The translations under genes and the position numbers were made by a program. A DNA stretch of 64,000 nt, from NCBI GenBank assembly GCA_905331475.1, contig CAJNYU010004144.1:103215-167214 (forward strand), written 5' to 3'. Source of the stretch: Rotaria socialis. Lineage: Eukaryota > Rotifera > Eurotatoria > Philodinida > Philodinidae. Of this stretch, positions 1 to 11,496 are shown one piece after another (positions within the stretch are counted from its first letter, which is position 1; the number at the start of each line of letters is the position of its first letter). The notes below the pieces were generated by a model. It saw only the letters and a program-made list of their open reading frames with translations, was not told where the DNA came from and did not search any database.

Positions 1-329
1 AAGAATACAAATATTACGAGATGAACATCAGCTGGAATATTATATATATAGGGAGTAGATATATTCGAAAAATGAATTTTCAACTAGCGAGTGACTTACT
101 TCGTATGTTACAACCTAATTTAAGACTTCATTTCAATTAGTTGCACAACTAAAAGAAGATGTTTAAAAATCAAGCTATGCTAAAGAATTTAATTTTAATC
201 TGTTTTACTCTCGTTTCACTGCAACTCGTTTGATATTTTGATTTCATATTGGATCACAATATTTATATGTTTATCCTTTTTTATTTATTAGATTTAATAC
301 ATTATCATCATCATCATCATCCTTCAATA
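1..329. other. Upstream region of the CHMP2 gene
   Basis: AT-rich sequence without a recognisable gene. A short (CAT)n tract lies just before the CHMP2 ATG. The reading frame is open upstream to 249, but the His-rich extension it would encode does not match the family N-terminus, so I treat it as 5' UTR. Confidence 0.5.
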
Positions 330-1409
330 ATGGATAAAATAAAAGAATTATTTCATACGAAAACACCAAAAGAAATAATGCAAGAAAACAAACGAGCTAT
401 TCGACGAGCAAGACGTGAACTTGAACGTGAAAAAAATCGATTAAACAATGAAAAAACTCGTAGTGAAAATGAAATACGTAAATTAGCAGCTAAAGGCGAA
501 CAAGTATTATTATTTTCTTATTCTAATGATTTTCATTTTACTTTTTTTAATCTTGAATAGAAAGCATTACGAACATATGCGAAAAATATCGTCAATCAAC
601 GAAATCAAATAAATAAATTAGGTGCTATGGATGCAACATTATCAACACTAGAATCTGAAGCATCATCAATGAATGCCCAAATGACGATGGCTAGTGTTAT
701 GGTTAAAACAACAAAAACATTAGCCAGATTAAATAAAATGGTTTGTTTATTTGATTTATATCGAACGAGTTCTTATTCCTTGTTGTGAAAGATAATCTGA
801 AAATCGAAGAATACGAGTTGAAATTTTGAATTCCTTCGAAAACCTTTTCTAATTCAAAAACTATTTTACTTCTTATATTTCTAAGGAAATAAGTAAAAAA
901 AAAAGGGATGTCCCTATCAATAGCGACATCGTATCTAACATTTCATGTCCACAGGACTTCGCATAGCCATTTCTACTTTACTATGTAGATGCCACTACAA
1001 GATTTTCAAAAAACCATGCAAATGTTTGAACAAAATATGACAACTAATAGTATCAAACAAGAAATGATGAATGATGCCATGGATGCTGCTTTTGAAGGAG
1101 ATGATGACGAAGAAGAAACGTAAGAAAAATGATTCAACTAGATAAAAAAAGTATTAATATTATCGATATTTTAGTGAAGAACTCGTTGATCAAGTACTTA
1201 ACGAACTTAATATAACGATGGCTAATCAAATACCTGGTAAGTCAATACAATAAAACCTTTAAAAAATACCATAGTTTCTTTCTATTTTTTTAGCTGCACA
1301 AAATGGGGCTTTAGGTGGTCGGGTTGCTAATCCAGCACAACCTCAAACAGCAATGTCCACAGCAGATGCTGATTTGGAAGCTCGTTTGGACAATTTACGT
1401 AGAAATTAA
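330..1409 (+). CDS. CHMP2: CHMP2 / Vps2 ESCRT-III subunit
   Basis: Charged multivesicular body protein 2, an ESCRT-III subunit. The family polymerises on endosomal, nuclear and midbody membranes and recruits the Vps4 ATPase for scission. Five exons join in frame: 330-503, 561-740, 989-1119, 1175-1236, 1294-1409, giving 220 aa, close to the usual 213-222. Visible features: N-terminal MDKIKELFHTKTPKEIMQ, a basic helix rich in R/K/E, an acidic stretch EGDDDEEETEE, and a C-terminal DLEARLDNLRRN, a good MIM1 motif for the Vps4 MIT domain. The C-terminus is CHMP2A-like, while the middle (MNAQMTMASVM) is closer to CHMP2B, so I do not choose a subtype. The start is placed at 330 because the family begins with MD or MA followed by the hydrophobic-basic helix. 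Introns 1, 3 and 4 are 54-57 bases; intron 2 is 248. Confidence 0.93.
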
Positions 1410-2167
1410 ATAAATATTATTTGTACAGAAAAAACAAATAACGTGCTTATGATATCATTTATTCTTTTTTTGCTCGTACTTTTATTTTGAATTATTGAAG
1501 AAAAAAATTTTTTTTTCTATTATTTGTATATTTACTACTTTAAAAAAAAACAACAACAAATATAACCTACAATGCAATAATTATGCAAGTAAATGCTGGT
1601 GCCTGACATATCCGAATGGAAAATTCCACAAGCAGTTTCTAAAACATTATATTTAATAGTGAGCCGGAGTTTTGCGTAAGACAGTAAAATTTAAACGTTC
1701 TATCTTTCTGAATATCCAGGATAACTAATATTTTTCTTATATTTGATATCAATATTTGGATAATTCCACATTTCAATCGCTAATTAAAACTTATTTTATC
1801 CATTTGGCTTGAACCTTAATGAATCAAACTTCTAGAGTTACTTGAAATTTATATATCTCGTTTCAAAGCATTCAAACGAATGTCTGACTAAAATATAGAC
1901 TAATTCCTTAGCAAAATAAGTACTTTTTGAAGTCTATTACCTTGAGGCACATAGTAAATTATATTTTAATTTGCTCTAGTTATGAGTGACGAATTTTGTT
2001 TTACTAACAGCTTGCGTACGAATACAGCAGGTCTCGATATATGCGTGACTAAGTATATCCGTTGTTTTTTTGTTATTGCACAATTAGAAGGTAACATTAC
2101 CTAAACGAAGAGAAAAACATAAAACAGTCAAAAAAGAAAAGGATGAAAAAGAATCAGACAGCTCCGC
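1410..2167. other. Intergenic, CHMP2 3' end and RNF14-like 5' region
   Basis: No coding signal. An AATAAA-like sequence just after the CHMP2 stop (from about 1409) may serve as its polyadenylation signal. A poly-A/poly-T segment lies near 1500-1560. The last 100 bases before 2168 are A-rich and look like a 5' leader. Confidence 0.5.
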
Positions 2168-3765
2168 ATGACGACTAACAAGCAACAACAAGAGGAGGAA
2201 TTGCTTATACTGAAATCAATTTTAGGCGATGCCATCGTTGATTTAGACAATGATAATATTCAATTCGAAATTGACGTTGAATTTCAATTAGCGACACCAT
2301 TTTATTTAAATCTCATTCATGATTCTAATCACTTATCGACATTAATTCAAAATCTTCCACCATTAATTTTAACGATACATTTTCATGATGAGTATCCATC
2401 ATCACAAGATTCTCCAACATTTGTTCTGTCATCTTGTTATTTATCATGTGAATTTCTTCAAAAGATGTGCCAAAAATTAGATGAAGTATGGGAACAAAAT
2501 CTAGGCCAACCAATTGTTTATCAATGGATCGAATGTCTTAAAGAAGAATTTTCATTAATCCATGAACTCTGCTTATCAAATCAGGATGTTTATGAACGAG
2601 ACATTAGCGATGATGAGCCAAGAGCTATGTCCACTTATCAATCGGATCAGGCTCCACATGTCTATGAACAATTAATAGAATACAATCAAATAAAAGAATT
2701 CGAAAAATTTCTTCATGGCTATCATGAATGTTCTATTTGTATGTCGAACAATATACCTGGACGTGATATGATACGATTGTATAAATGTAATCATGCATTC
2801 TGTCGAAATTGTCTACATGATTATGCTCAAATTCATATTAATACAGGCTCAGTCGAATGGTTATATTGTCCTGATTCTCAATGTCAATTATCATTGTTAC
2901 CAGCTGAAATAAAACTAAGTGTGAACGATGATCGATTATATTATAAATATGAACAATTATTATTACAAAAAACTCTTGAACAAATGCAAGATATTTTTTG
3001 GTGTCCAAGGTTATTTAAAATAGTTTTCTTTTGAAATATCAATGTAGGATGTTTATTCCTTTTTCTTATTTTAGATGTCAACACCCAGTTTTAACTGGCA
3101 ATGAAAAAGATAATCTAGCATTGTGCGATCAATGTCGTTTTGCATTCTGTAAAAAATGTAAAAAAACATATCATTCTCAAACGTTATGTGGTCATGAAGC
3201 TGAACTAGCTGAATTAAAACGAAAACGTCGTAAATTACGTGATCAACTGCAAGATCTCAATATGGTACCGGATGATGAAGAAAAACTTATTCGTGAATTT
3301 CTTGCTATTGCAAGAATCGAAAATTCGACAAGACTTTGTCCAAATCCACTGTGTCAAGTACCAATTGAAAAAAATCTTGGGTGTGATCATATGTATTGTA
3401 TTCGTTGTCGGAAACCTTTCAATTGGAGTGAAGCCGCAGATCAAACAACAGACACTAAAGTCCTATTTGAAAAATACGAAAGCGACATTAATAAAATGCA
3501 GAAGGCATTACAAGATGAGAAAAGCAATCGTGAAGATAGCGATGAAAACATGTTATTGCAAGAGCCAACAATTGGCAAGCTAATGATGAAACGAATCAAA
3601 AAGTGTCCAAATACAAAATGTGGGAAAATCTGCATAAAATATGGTAATAATAATTATCTTATTTGTGAACATTGTAAGCGAAGTTTTTGTTTTTCATGTG
3701 ATAACTCTATAATCAATCCTAAACAGCATTTTGGTGTTAAATGCAAAAGACAGTCGACTGTTTAG
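2168..3765 (+). CDS. RNF14-like: RNF14-like RBR-type E3 ubiquitin ligase
   Basis: RING-between-RING ubiquitin ligase of the RNF14 (ARA54) type. The family takes ubiquitin from an E2 onto a RING2 cysteine and then onto substrates. Two exons, 2168-3009 and 3075-3765, join to 510 aa. Order: an N-terminal RWD-like region (about 1-135, starting with the typical QEEELLILKSI); RING1 from C188 (CSICM, then CNHAFCRNC); an IBR at about 282-320 (CDQCRFAFCKKC); a charged linker; then RING2-like PIEKNLGCDHMYC with candidate catalytic C384. The oddity is at the end: that RING2 runs into FNWSEAA instead of FCWxC. A second Cys cluster (460-504, CPNTKCGK, CEHCKRSFCFSC) follows, ending NPKQHFG like the RNF14 tail but without the GC catalytic pair. 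The 3' neighbour is convergent and only 74 bases away. Confidence 0.88.
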
Positions 3766-3789
3766 TATTAAGAAAAAGAAATTTAAAAA

Positions 3790-3817
3790 AATAAAATCAA
3801 GCAGTAGCATGTTTATT
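3790..3817. promoter_or_regulatory. Facing polyadenylation signals of a convergent gene pair
   Basis: AATAAA on plus at 3790-3795 serves the RNF14-like gene. AATAAA on minus (TTTATT on plus, 3812-3817) serves the NHL gene, 23 bases after its stop. Cleavage normally falls 10-30 bases past the signal, so the two 3' UTRs should overlap. Confidence 0.6.
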
Positions 3818-3839
3818 GATTATAATGGAATTGTTTGCA

Positions 3840-6107
3840 TTACAGATTTGTAATAGGATCATGTTCGTTATCGATCAATGGATTGTTATTTAAACTAGCC
3901 TTCAAGTCGGAAGGACTGCTTTCTGGATGTGCTTCATCAGGTATTAAACCAAAAAATTGTATTCGTTTATTGCCAGCGTCACTAACAATAGCAGTTCCAT
4001 CGGTTCTTATATCTAAACCACATGGACGTTTTAACTGGCCAGCTTGATCACCTTCTGTACCAAAACTTGTTAAATAACTGCCATCAGGTGTGCAAATAAC
4101 AATACGATGATGACCTGTATCAGAGATAAATATACGATCATGATAATCTACAGCTAGACCAGACGCATTTTCAAGACCTAATCCATTTGTATCGGTGATA
4201 ACTAATGGTGTGACATATATTGGTCTAAATCATATATTGAAAAAAAATAGAGAGAGAGAGATAAATGTGTGCAAATAAATCAGTATTATCCGTACCCATT
4301 CGCATCTTTTGGAATAAAACACATGACATCACCAGTGCCAGTAATGCAAACTATTTGACCTGCGTTTTGTTGATGAGCAATACGAATTGGTTCTAACGGA
4401 TAGTCTTTTGCGCCATATAAAAATAATTCAATTACTCGTTCACATACACCATCAGGTGAAATCACTTGGATACGATTATTTCCTCGATCACAAACATATA
4501 AATATCCATCGGTCATATCAATAGCAATACCAGCTGGATGAAAAAATTGATGTATTTGACTACCTTCGGTACCTAATTTAAATCTTTTATAGGAGAAAAG
4601 ATTTGCTCCGTCAGGTGAATTCATATGAAGACAATGACTAAAATGACTTGCAGTAATAATAGTTCCATCACAACTAACAGCTATGGCTGTCGGTTGAAAT
4701 TTACTCATGATTGCATCATTGAGTGAATGCTCAAATGTTCCATTCATGTCAAAAATTTCAACAATGCTGCGACCGACATCACATAAGTATATTAGATTTT
4801 TCTCATGATTAATAGAAACATCAACTGGTTGTGTTTGATCTTTTGCTTGAAGTTTTATAGATTTTGTACGTGCTTTATCCGAATATCGCTCTTTTAGTGC
4901 TAAATCATCAGCAGTTAATTCATATTTAAATGGGCTTGAACCGATAGGACCGGGCATTCGATCGTATTGAAAATTTTCACTAGGCGCATGGGCTACAGGT
5001 GAAGAGGGTGGTTGTTTGTAAAATTTGCCTAAGGCAGGAAATCGTTGAACCAAACGATCGATTTTAGCCTATAACGCCATATATATATATATATATATAT
5101 ATTGAAAAAGTTAGCTTGGTAATTTAAATTGAAAAAGAAACAACACTCACTGACAATCCTTTCTTCTTATGTGGCTGTTCATAATATTCATCTTGATAGT
5201 AAGATGCTTCTTGTTGTTGTTCTTCGTCTACATACTCATCATCTAGATATAAATGGAAAATATCGATTTGATGAAAGTTAAAGTATATTTTTCGTTCAAG
5301 AAAATATAGTGAGTGTAAGTTTTGAAATCGAAATTTTGTTTTGTCTGTTTACTCTCTCAATCACAATGCTTTAGAAAAAGATTATTTATTGAGAACGTTT
5401 CTAGAGCACAAAAGCAGATATAAAATTTCGTATAGGTAATGGAAATATTTGTAATTTTGAAATAAGAGAAAGAAGTAAAAAAGTGTAGAAGTAATATATA
5501 AATAGAGTTGCCCTCGTAGCAGTGTAGTAATGTTCAATGAAAGTAAAAGCAAATGTCTACGAAGTCTAAACTGCAGTTCCGAACTGACTGTGCTAGTGAG
5601 TTTTGTTTTCTTTGGATACTTGCCTCCATAACCTTCCGCTGAATCTTGAGCATAGTTTCCAAAAGAATCTTCTCGAGTTTCCCAATAGGGCTTAGTTTTC
5701 GGATCAATAACTCTGACTTGTTGAGGCTGATGTAATGATCCCTCTGGCGATGATTGTCGCGCGTTTACACTATATGGATAGTTTTCTTGACGAGGAATTT
5801 TATTTGCATTATTACTTAAATTTGCCGATCTATTTGAAGGGACTTGATAGTTTTGCGCACTGTATGAGTTAGCTTGCTCGCTCGAACCGTTTGATGATTG
5901 ACGTGTCCAAGCACTTGAAACTGCAGAACGAGATTGAGCATTAACAACATTTGATGTACTCTTATTTACTTGTTCTACACATACAAAAAAAATATGAATA
6001 CAATTATGTTTTTATCAGAACACAAAAATGCTTCATTCAAACGTACGCAGTGAACCTTCAACTTCTTTACTAGCTGCATTCTTCAATGGATCAAAACTAT
6101 CGGCCAT
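3840..6107 (-). CDS. NHL-repeat beta-propeller protein with disordered N-terminus
   Basis: Five exons on minus: 6107-6047, 5974-5624, 5242-5151, 5068-4296 and 4224-3840, in phase throughout, 553 aa. The first 160 residues are Ser/Asn/Gln-rich and low complexity. From about 220 onward there are repeated NHL-type blades, for example PAGIAIDMTDGYLYVCDRGN, GLAVDYHDRIFISDTGHHR and CGLDIRTDGTAIVSDAGNKR, each with the D-x-GN(H)xR(I) signature. NHL propellers bind protein or RNA; there is no RING, B-box, signal peptide or PAL domain, so a specific role cannot be named. The second intron (5625 side) has a GC donor (GCAAGT), the only non-GT donor I found. The gene is divergent from the one at 6378 across about 270 bases containing a (TA)n tract. 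Confidence 0.85.
5079..5102. repeat. (AT)n microsatellite in intron
   Basis: Pure AT dinucleotide run inside intron 3 of the NHL gene, next to the acceptor of exon 4. Confidence 0.9.
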
Positions 6108-6377
6108 GTTGAATATGGGATGCTCTTTTTCAATCAAAAATCGTTATATATATATATATATATATATATGGATGGATGGATGAATGCATGTACAACCAAG
6201 AAATGTCATGCGCGTCTACTGATTTACATCATACCAATGTGTATTGATATTACACCATTTTGATTTGTCGATACAGCTGAATGCACAAAATTTTTTTCTT
6301 GTTTGAAGGTAGCAAATGAAAGCTGTTACCTATTACAATTTTTTCTTCGTAGGGATTCATCAGAATAATAGTACATT
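6108..6377. promoter_or_regulatory. Bidirectional intergenic region with (TA)n and (GGAT)n
   Basis: These 270 bases separate the start codons of two divergent genes, so both promoters must lie here or overlap the genes. A (TA)n run at about 6145-6169 is followed directly by GGAT tandem units at 6170-6183. No clear TATA or Inr could be assigned, because the TA tract masks any TATA call. Confidence 0.5.
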
Positions 6378-7527
6378 ATGTCCCGTATATCACCAACAGC
6401 AGCAGTTTCAAATGTATGGTCTAGAGCTGCGGCTTCTACAGTAACGGATCCTACGCTTCAAAATGGTAGAAATCCAACTGGACTACCTATAGTAAATAAT
6501 CCGAATTTTCCAACGTCGACAACAGGAAATTTTGGTAATTCAGCACCCGCTGCACCATTTTCATCTATGCAACTACCATTAGGTCCTGCAAATAGTCTTG
6601 GTTCAAATTTGTATGCTACAGCTCATACATCATCTTCATTTTATCCAAATTCAACAAATTTAGTAGGTAATTTACTCTGAAAAAAATTCATCTTAACTAT
6701 TATATTAAAAAAATCTAAGGTACAAAGTCCAGCAGAAAGTGCTCAAAATGATGCAAACAATCGACGATTGACGCAACTTGAAGATGAAAGTGTACAGCGA
6801 AGTTACTCTGTAAGTATATATATTCGATCAAGACCAATATATATAGTATTTTGCTTTATTTTAGGCAAAAAGTGTTCAACAAATTGGTGCACAATTATTA
6901 CAAAGTCAGATGGATGTACAGGAACAAGTATTACAATATCAATTTGTAATTATTCATCTATTCTTGTTTTTCTCCCTATTGATATTTACTAGACTAGAAA
7001 TTTTAGATGTTAGAACAATGTATGGAAACTCTTGATTATCAAAATTTCATTTTAAATGGACAAGCTGAAGAGTTAACATTCCTTCGACGTAGATTGCATC
7101 AGTGTGAAAATATTATGAATACAATTAAACAAATGAAAAGTAACGTCTATTCTGAATAGCAAATAATTTAATAAAAATCTCATTTTCAGAAAATAATCCT
7201 CTTCAACAAAAAGGATTCAAAGATTCGAATCAGTTCGATATTAACGTTTCCAATATTCGAAATCCTTTGTATGTTTTAATTTGTACTAATTTTTTTCTTC
7301 TATATTCATTTAATCGTTTGACAAGGCCATTGCGTGAAAAATCTAATTTACCTATTTTCAATGGAAGTGCAAATTCATCGCAATTTCAACCTACCAATCA
7401 ACGATATCAATCGATCAAGGATCGGTCTTCAAATCAAAATAGATCTCAAAATATGACACCATCGTTTCCGAATATATTCAATGGTAATGCGCAAATTACA
7501 AATCCTCTTAGTATTTTCAGTAATTGA
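6378..7527 (+). CDS. Unrecognised coiled-coil protein, 289 aa
   Basis: Six short exons join in frame: 6378-6662, 6720-6809, 6865-6945, 7007-7139, 7190-7268, 7326-7527. The N-terminal third is Ser/Thr/Asn/Pro-rich. The middle (about 126-200) is a probable coiled coil with Leu/Gln/Met heptad spacing, for example QMDVQEQVLQYQF and QAEELTFLRRRLHQCEN. The C-terminus is again Asn/Gln/Ser-rich. There is no signal peptide or membrane segment. The first donor must be GTAGGT at 6663, because the GTAATT at 6667 gives a frameshift. I do not recognise the family. A disordered-coiled coil-disordered layout would fit a scaffold protein, but this is only a guess from composition. Confidence 0.7.
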
Positions 7528-7629
7528 TCGTATTCTCTTGTTTCTCTCGTCTGATACAAAAAACAATTCAGATATATTAATAAAAATAATCTCGAAACAA
7601 AATTTCAATTCACTATCTATTCTAATGTG

Positions 7630-9391
7630 TCACACTTGAGTAGTTATATATGTTCTTGAAGATGTTGGATCGAAAACTTCGCTTGTATGCTGATATATAA
7701 TATCTGATGCTTGGTGTGTTGTTGGTACGTTTTCATTTTCTGTTATAATTCGCCGTTTTAACAAACGATGTAAATGTCTATAGGCATCGGCACGATGACT
7801 TTTTTGTTGTCGAATAATAAGCCATACACAAATAATTAATACAGGTAATATTAAAATATAATATATTCGATAACGAAAAAAATTTGATAATTGACTTTTT
7901 CGCTTTGATATTTGTTGCTCATAGAAATGAGATACATTATAATATGTACCATATATTGTTATACCTTCATCGGGTAATATATCACATTGTAGTAGACGTT
8001 TTTCAAAATGACAGATACGTTCTTCTTGTGTTAAAATATATAAACTTGAATTTGAATAACAATAAGGTGTTACTGACATGAAAGATTTATCTAGATGACG
8101 ATATAAATATCGAAGTGTACACGAACAATCGCTTAGATTTTTCGAAAATTGAACAATAGTTTTTAAATTTGTTGATGGTGAAAATTGAACAAACGTGCAA
8201 AAATGTTTGTCATCATTTAATTCGAAATTATTACTCTGATTAAATAGTAAAATATTTGTATTCATATTAACAAATGCAAACGGATCAACATGGTGAATAT
8301 TTTCACCAAGATTTAATTCTTTTAAATGATTTAAATTATAAAACGCATTATTTTCAATTCGAACGATTCCATTTATTGTTAAATATTCTAATTGACTGAA
8401 ATGTTCGAACATTCGAGAAACAATATTTTGAATTGACCGTGAATATATTTTCAATGATTTTACTTGTGGAAAACAGTGAGCTAACTCACGATTATTGAAC
8501 GAACGAAAGCCACTATTGACATTGTAATTTTCCAATGTTAATTCTTGTACTGAATTAAAAATAATAGGAAAATGTTTACCTTGTAATTGTCGAACACTAA
8601 TGTCTTTTATTGAAATTTTATAAATTTGAAAACCAAACGACGCTTTCGAATTTGACGATGGAAGAAAACCAGGAAAAGATGGATTTTCAATAATTAAATG
8701 ATGAATAGAAACTGCCTGATAAAAAAAATCAATCGGGATTTGCGGATTAGTATTAAATAGTTTTAATTCATAACAACTAATTTTTGAAAGTGCTCCATTA
8801 GCATAATAAAGTGATGGTGAATTAAGAAATGAGACGCTCAGTTGATTCTGAGAATCGGACACACTTAGCTCCTCAAAAATACCTGAACAAAAGTAACAAC
8901 ATTAAAATAAGAACGCTTATAATAAAGAGAAATGAAAGTCGATGATTAGAAGACAACTAACCTGATTCAGTACTTTTGACATTAACAAATACGATCACAT
9001 TACGATTGTTTGCTTTATGTGTTTGCTTAACACTTTGAGTTTCAAAATGAACAAAATGAAATGCTTTCGTTGGTATACTCGGATAATTTGCGAATGTTAA
9101 TGTACGGAAGCGATAATAAAAATATTTCAATTGTTCAAATGTTGCTGTTTTATTGTCGTGTAAATGATCGTTTGAGTGTGTACAAAATAGATCTTGATTT
9201 AACGATGATTGAGGTTTAGATAAATAACTTGTATCGATAAGTGCGAAAAGAGGAAAATTAGTACATTTGCACATGGTTAAAAATTGACACTCATTTCCGT
9301 TGACATTTAATAATCCTGAGAAGATATTAAGACAGAATAGAAGAAAAAAATAGAAGAACATTGCATTAGTATGTTCACCATCAATTAACAT
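7630..9391 (-). CDS. Leucine-rich-repeat type I membrane protein
   Basis: Two exons, 9391-8962 and 8882-7630, give 560 aa from the first ATG. The second ATG (9361) starts MFFYFFLLFCLNIFSGLL, a good signal peptide, and is the more likely start. A Cys-containing N-terminal cap (ECQFLTMCKC) is followed by degenerate LRRs, best seen in LEYLTINGIVRIENNAFYNL and LKELNLGENIHHVDPFAF. Then comes an LRRCT-like segment (DCSCTLRYLYRHL with later Cys). A membrane helix (YYILILPVLIICVWLII) near residue 485-500 is followed by a roughly 60-residue basic tail. Cell-surface receptor or adhesion roles are typical of this architecture; the ligand is unknown. It is convergent with the coiled-coil gene, with 102 bases between stops. 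Confidence 0.8.
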
Positions 9392-9887
9392 GTGTCAGCA
9401 CTAATGAGAAAGTATCTACAAAACGAAAGAATAACAGCATGTATAAAGATTGAGTGTGTATTTGTTCTCTCTTTCGGCGTCTTTTTGCACAGTTAGAATA
9501 TTCAGTCAAAATAATTGATAGTCACGACTATATGTTGATAGGCACAGAGTTATTAGTGAAAGGAGGTGCCACGAGTCTCAAGGACTCATGTATACAGATG
9601 AATAAGCTTATGAAGAGAAGGATCTTCTTGTTAAATCTTAACAAGGACGTTATTATACCCAATCCTCAAGGAAATGAAAACGTACGGAACCATTAGTCTT
9701 ATACGGCTATTGTCGGGACGATTATTTGCCCATTCCATTTAAAAAAGAGAAAAAGAAAGAAACATACTCCCGACTCTCTTTCTCATATGTTGAGCAAATT
9801 TTCTTCAGGCGGTTTATGCCGTAATCATGTTTCCTTAACCATATTTTCTCTCTTTCTCTTCTCTATACTGCTCGTATGTCTTCGTCT

Positions 9888-9916
9888 TTTTCTTCTTCTT
9901 CTTCTTCTTCTTCATG
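9888..9916. repeat. (CTT)n trinucleotide repeat
   Basis: Tandem CTT/TTC units in a pyrimidine-rich stretch. The plus-strand ORF through it (9787-10032) is an artefact of low complexity. Confidence 0.8.
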
Positions 9917-11460
9917 CCTTTCTTTCCTCTTCTGTATCAATAACCGCGTCAATGAAATTTGTTAATGTTGAACGTTGTCACAGTTATCATCATGAGCATC
10001 ATCATAACTACATATTAGTATGTATGCAGTAAAACCGGCAAAGAAAATAGGCTAATTTGCTCTTACTTGAGCGCTCACTTATGCATTGATCTTATGCATA
10101 TATTTGAACGCGCGTTTGTATACATAGACGCTTATACTTTTTTTCTTATACGTGCTTATATTCGCTTTTGAAAACGAGATTTCATAAAAAGTCATTTTTA
10201 TATTAGTATTCCACTGTTACATCACATAAAAATGCTAAAGATTCCTTCTTTCTTCATTTTACTCGACGAATAAAAAGAATATTGTGTTTTTCTAGTCAAG
10301 GACTCAACGCATCCGGTGTTAATGTGTATATGTGTCTTAGCCCATAATTAAATGTGATTACCAAGACAGATGGATGAGTTAGTAAGTCTTAATCATTTTC
10401 CTGGAATTTTGGATGAAAGCAAGAGGAGTTATTGTTGCAAGGTCATTGAAAAAATGTTAACAATGATTGTAATGTACCGTATAATTGTAGCAAAACTACT
10501 GTTTGCCATACATATCGATGGTCAGGACGATAAAACTACATAATGTAAGAACCATATGAGACAATGAACATGCTGTTCTGTCGTATACTCATTAGAAGCA
10601 TTTCTTTTCTCTAGGCAAACAACGTACTGCAGTGCGACTACCAAGGGAAGAGATGAGTCGCGTATTCAAGAAGATTTACGTAATTTCCTGTAATCGCTGT
10701 CAGAAGTGACAATAGAATATAAGTTTAATGCATGATGCGATCCAGGATATTAAACTCGTTATTAACAATTTCAATTTTCGTTTCTATTCACAATTTCATG
10801 ATGCATCTATTCGATATCGAAAAAGTTCTTCTTTAAGTTATGTTTTCTTCATTGATCTAGAATATGAATATTAAAAAGATCAAGTCGAATCGTACAAATG
10901 CAGTGAGAAACATATTTGACATGGATGGTTTACAAAACAAAATAAAGAATCAAGTCATCAATCATTGGTTGCTTAACAACTAAAATATTAGTAATAAAAA
11001 TTATATGATTATGTCGAATTTCGATTGCGAATTAGACGAAATATGATCCACATTTGAGATTAGTTGGTTCTCATTTTTTGACTTCTTCTGAAAACTAGTT
11101 CAAACTTTGTCTTTGAAAAAGAAGTATTAGTAAGCCAATCAAATTTATTACAATTTTTTTTCACAGAGCAACAAGATTGTATCAAATTTCATACAACAAT
11201 ATTAGTTAAAAAAAGTTGACCCATGGCAATATGTATTTAGAAATCATTTGACAAAGCAGAAAATCTGAACATTACATTTTGATAATGAATAGCCATAAAG
11301 ATTTTCTTTTATTAGCTATCAATTTGTGTTCAGAAGATAATTCATACAGTGTCATGATATGTAGTTATTTTATCTATTTTTTAAGAAATGAATTCTTCAC
11401 CAATAATATTTACCTGACTCCCTGTATAAAATAATATATGTGCCGGTGGTCTGACACTAA

Positions 11461-11496
11461 TGTCAATACCATCATGAACGTAAGCTGGTATTGACA
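11461..11496. repeat. Perfect 11-bp inverted repeat
   Basis: TGTCAATACCA at 11461-11471 and its exact complement TGGTATTGACA at 11486-11496 are separated by 14 bases. No Pol III terminator or gene context explains it. Confidence 0.6.

Noticed and set aside
249-329. Upstream extension of the CHMP2 first exon (His-rich)
   Set aside because: Family N-terminus begins at 330; the extension comes from a (CAT)n repeat.
9787-10032. 81-codon plus-strand ORF
   Set aside because: Runs through a (CTT)n and pyrimidine-rich tract; Leu/Ser-rich low complexity with no other support.
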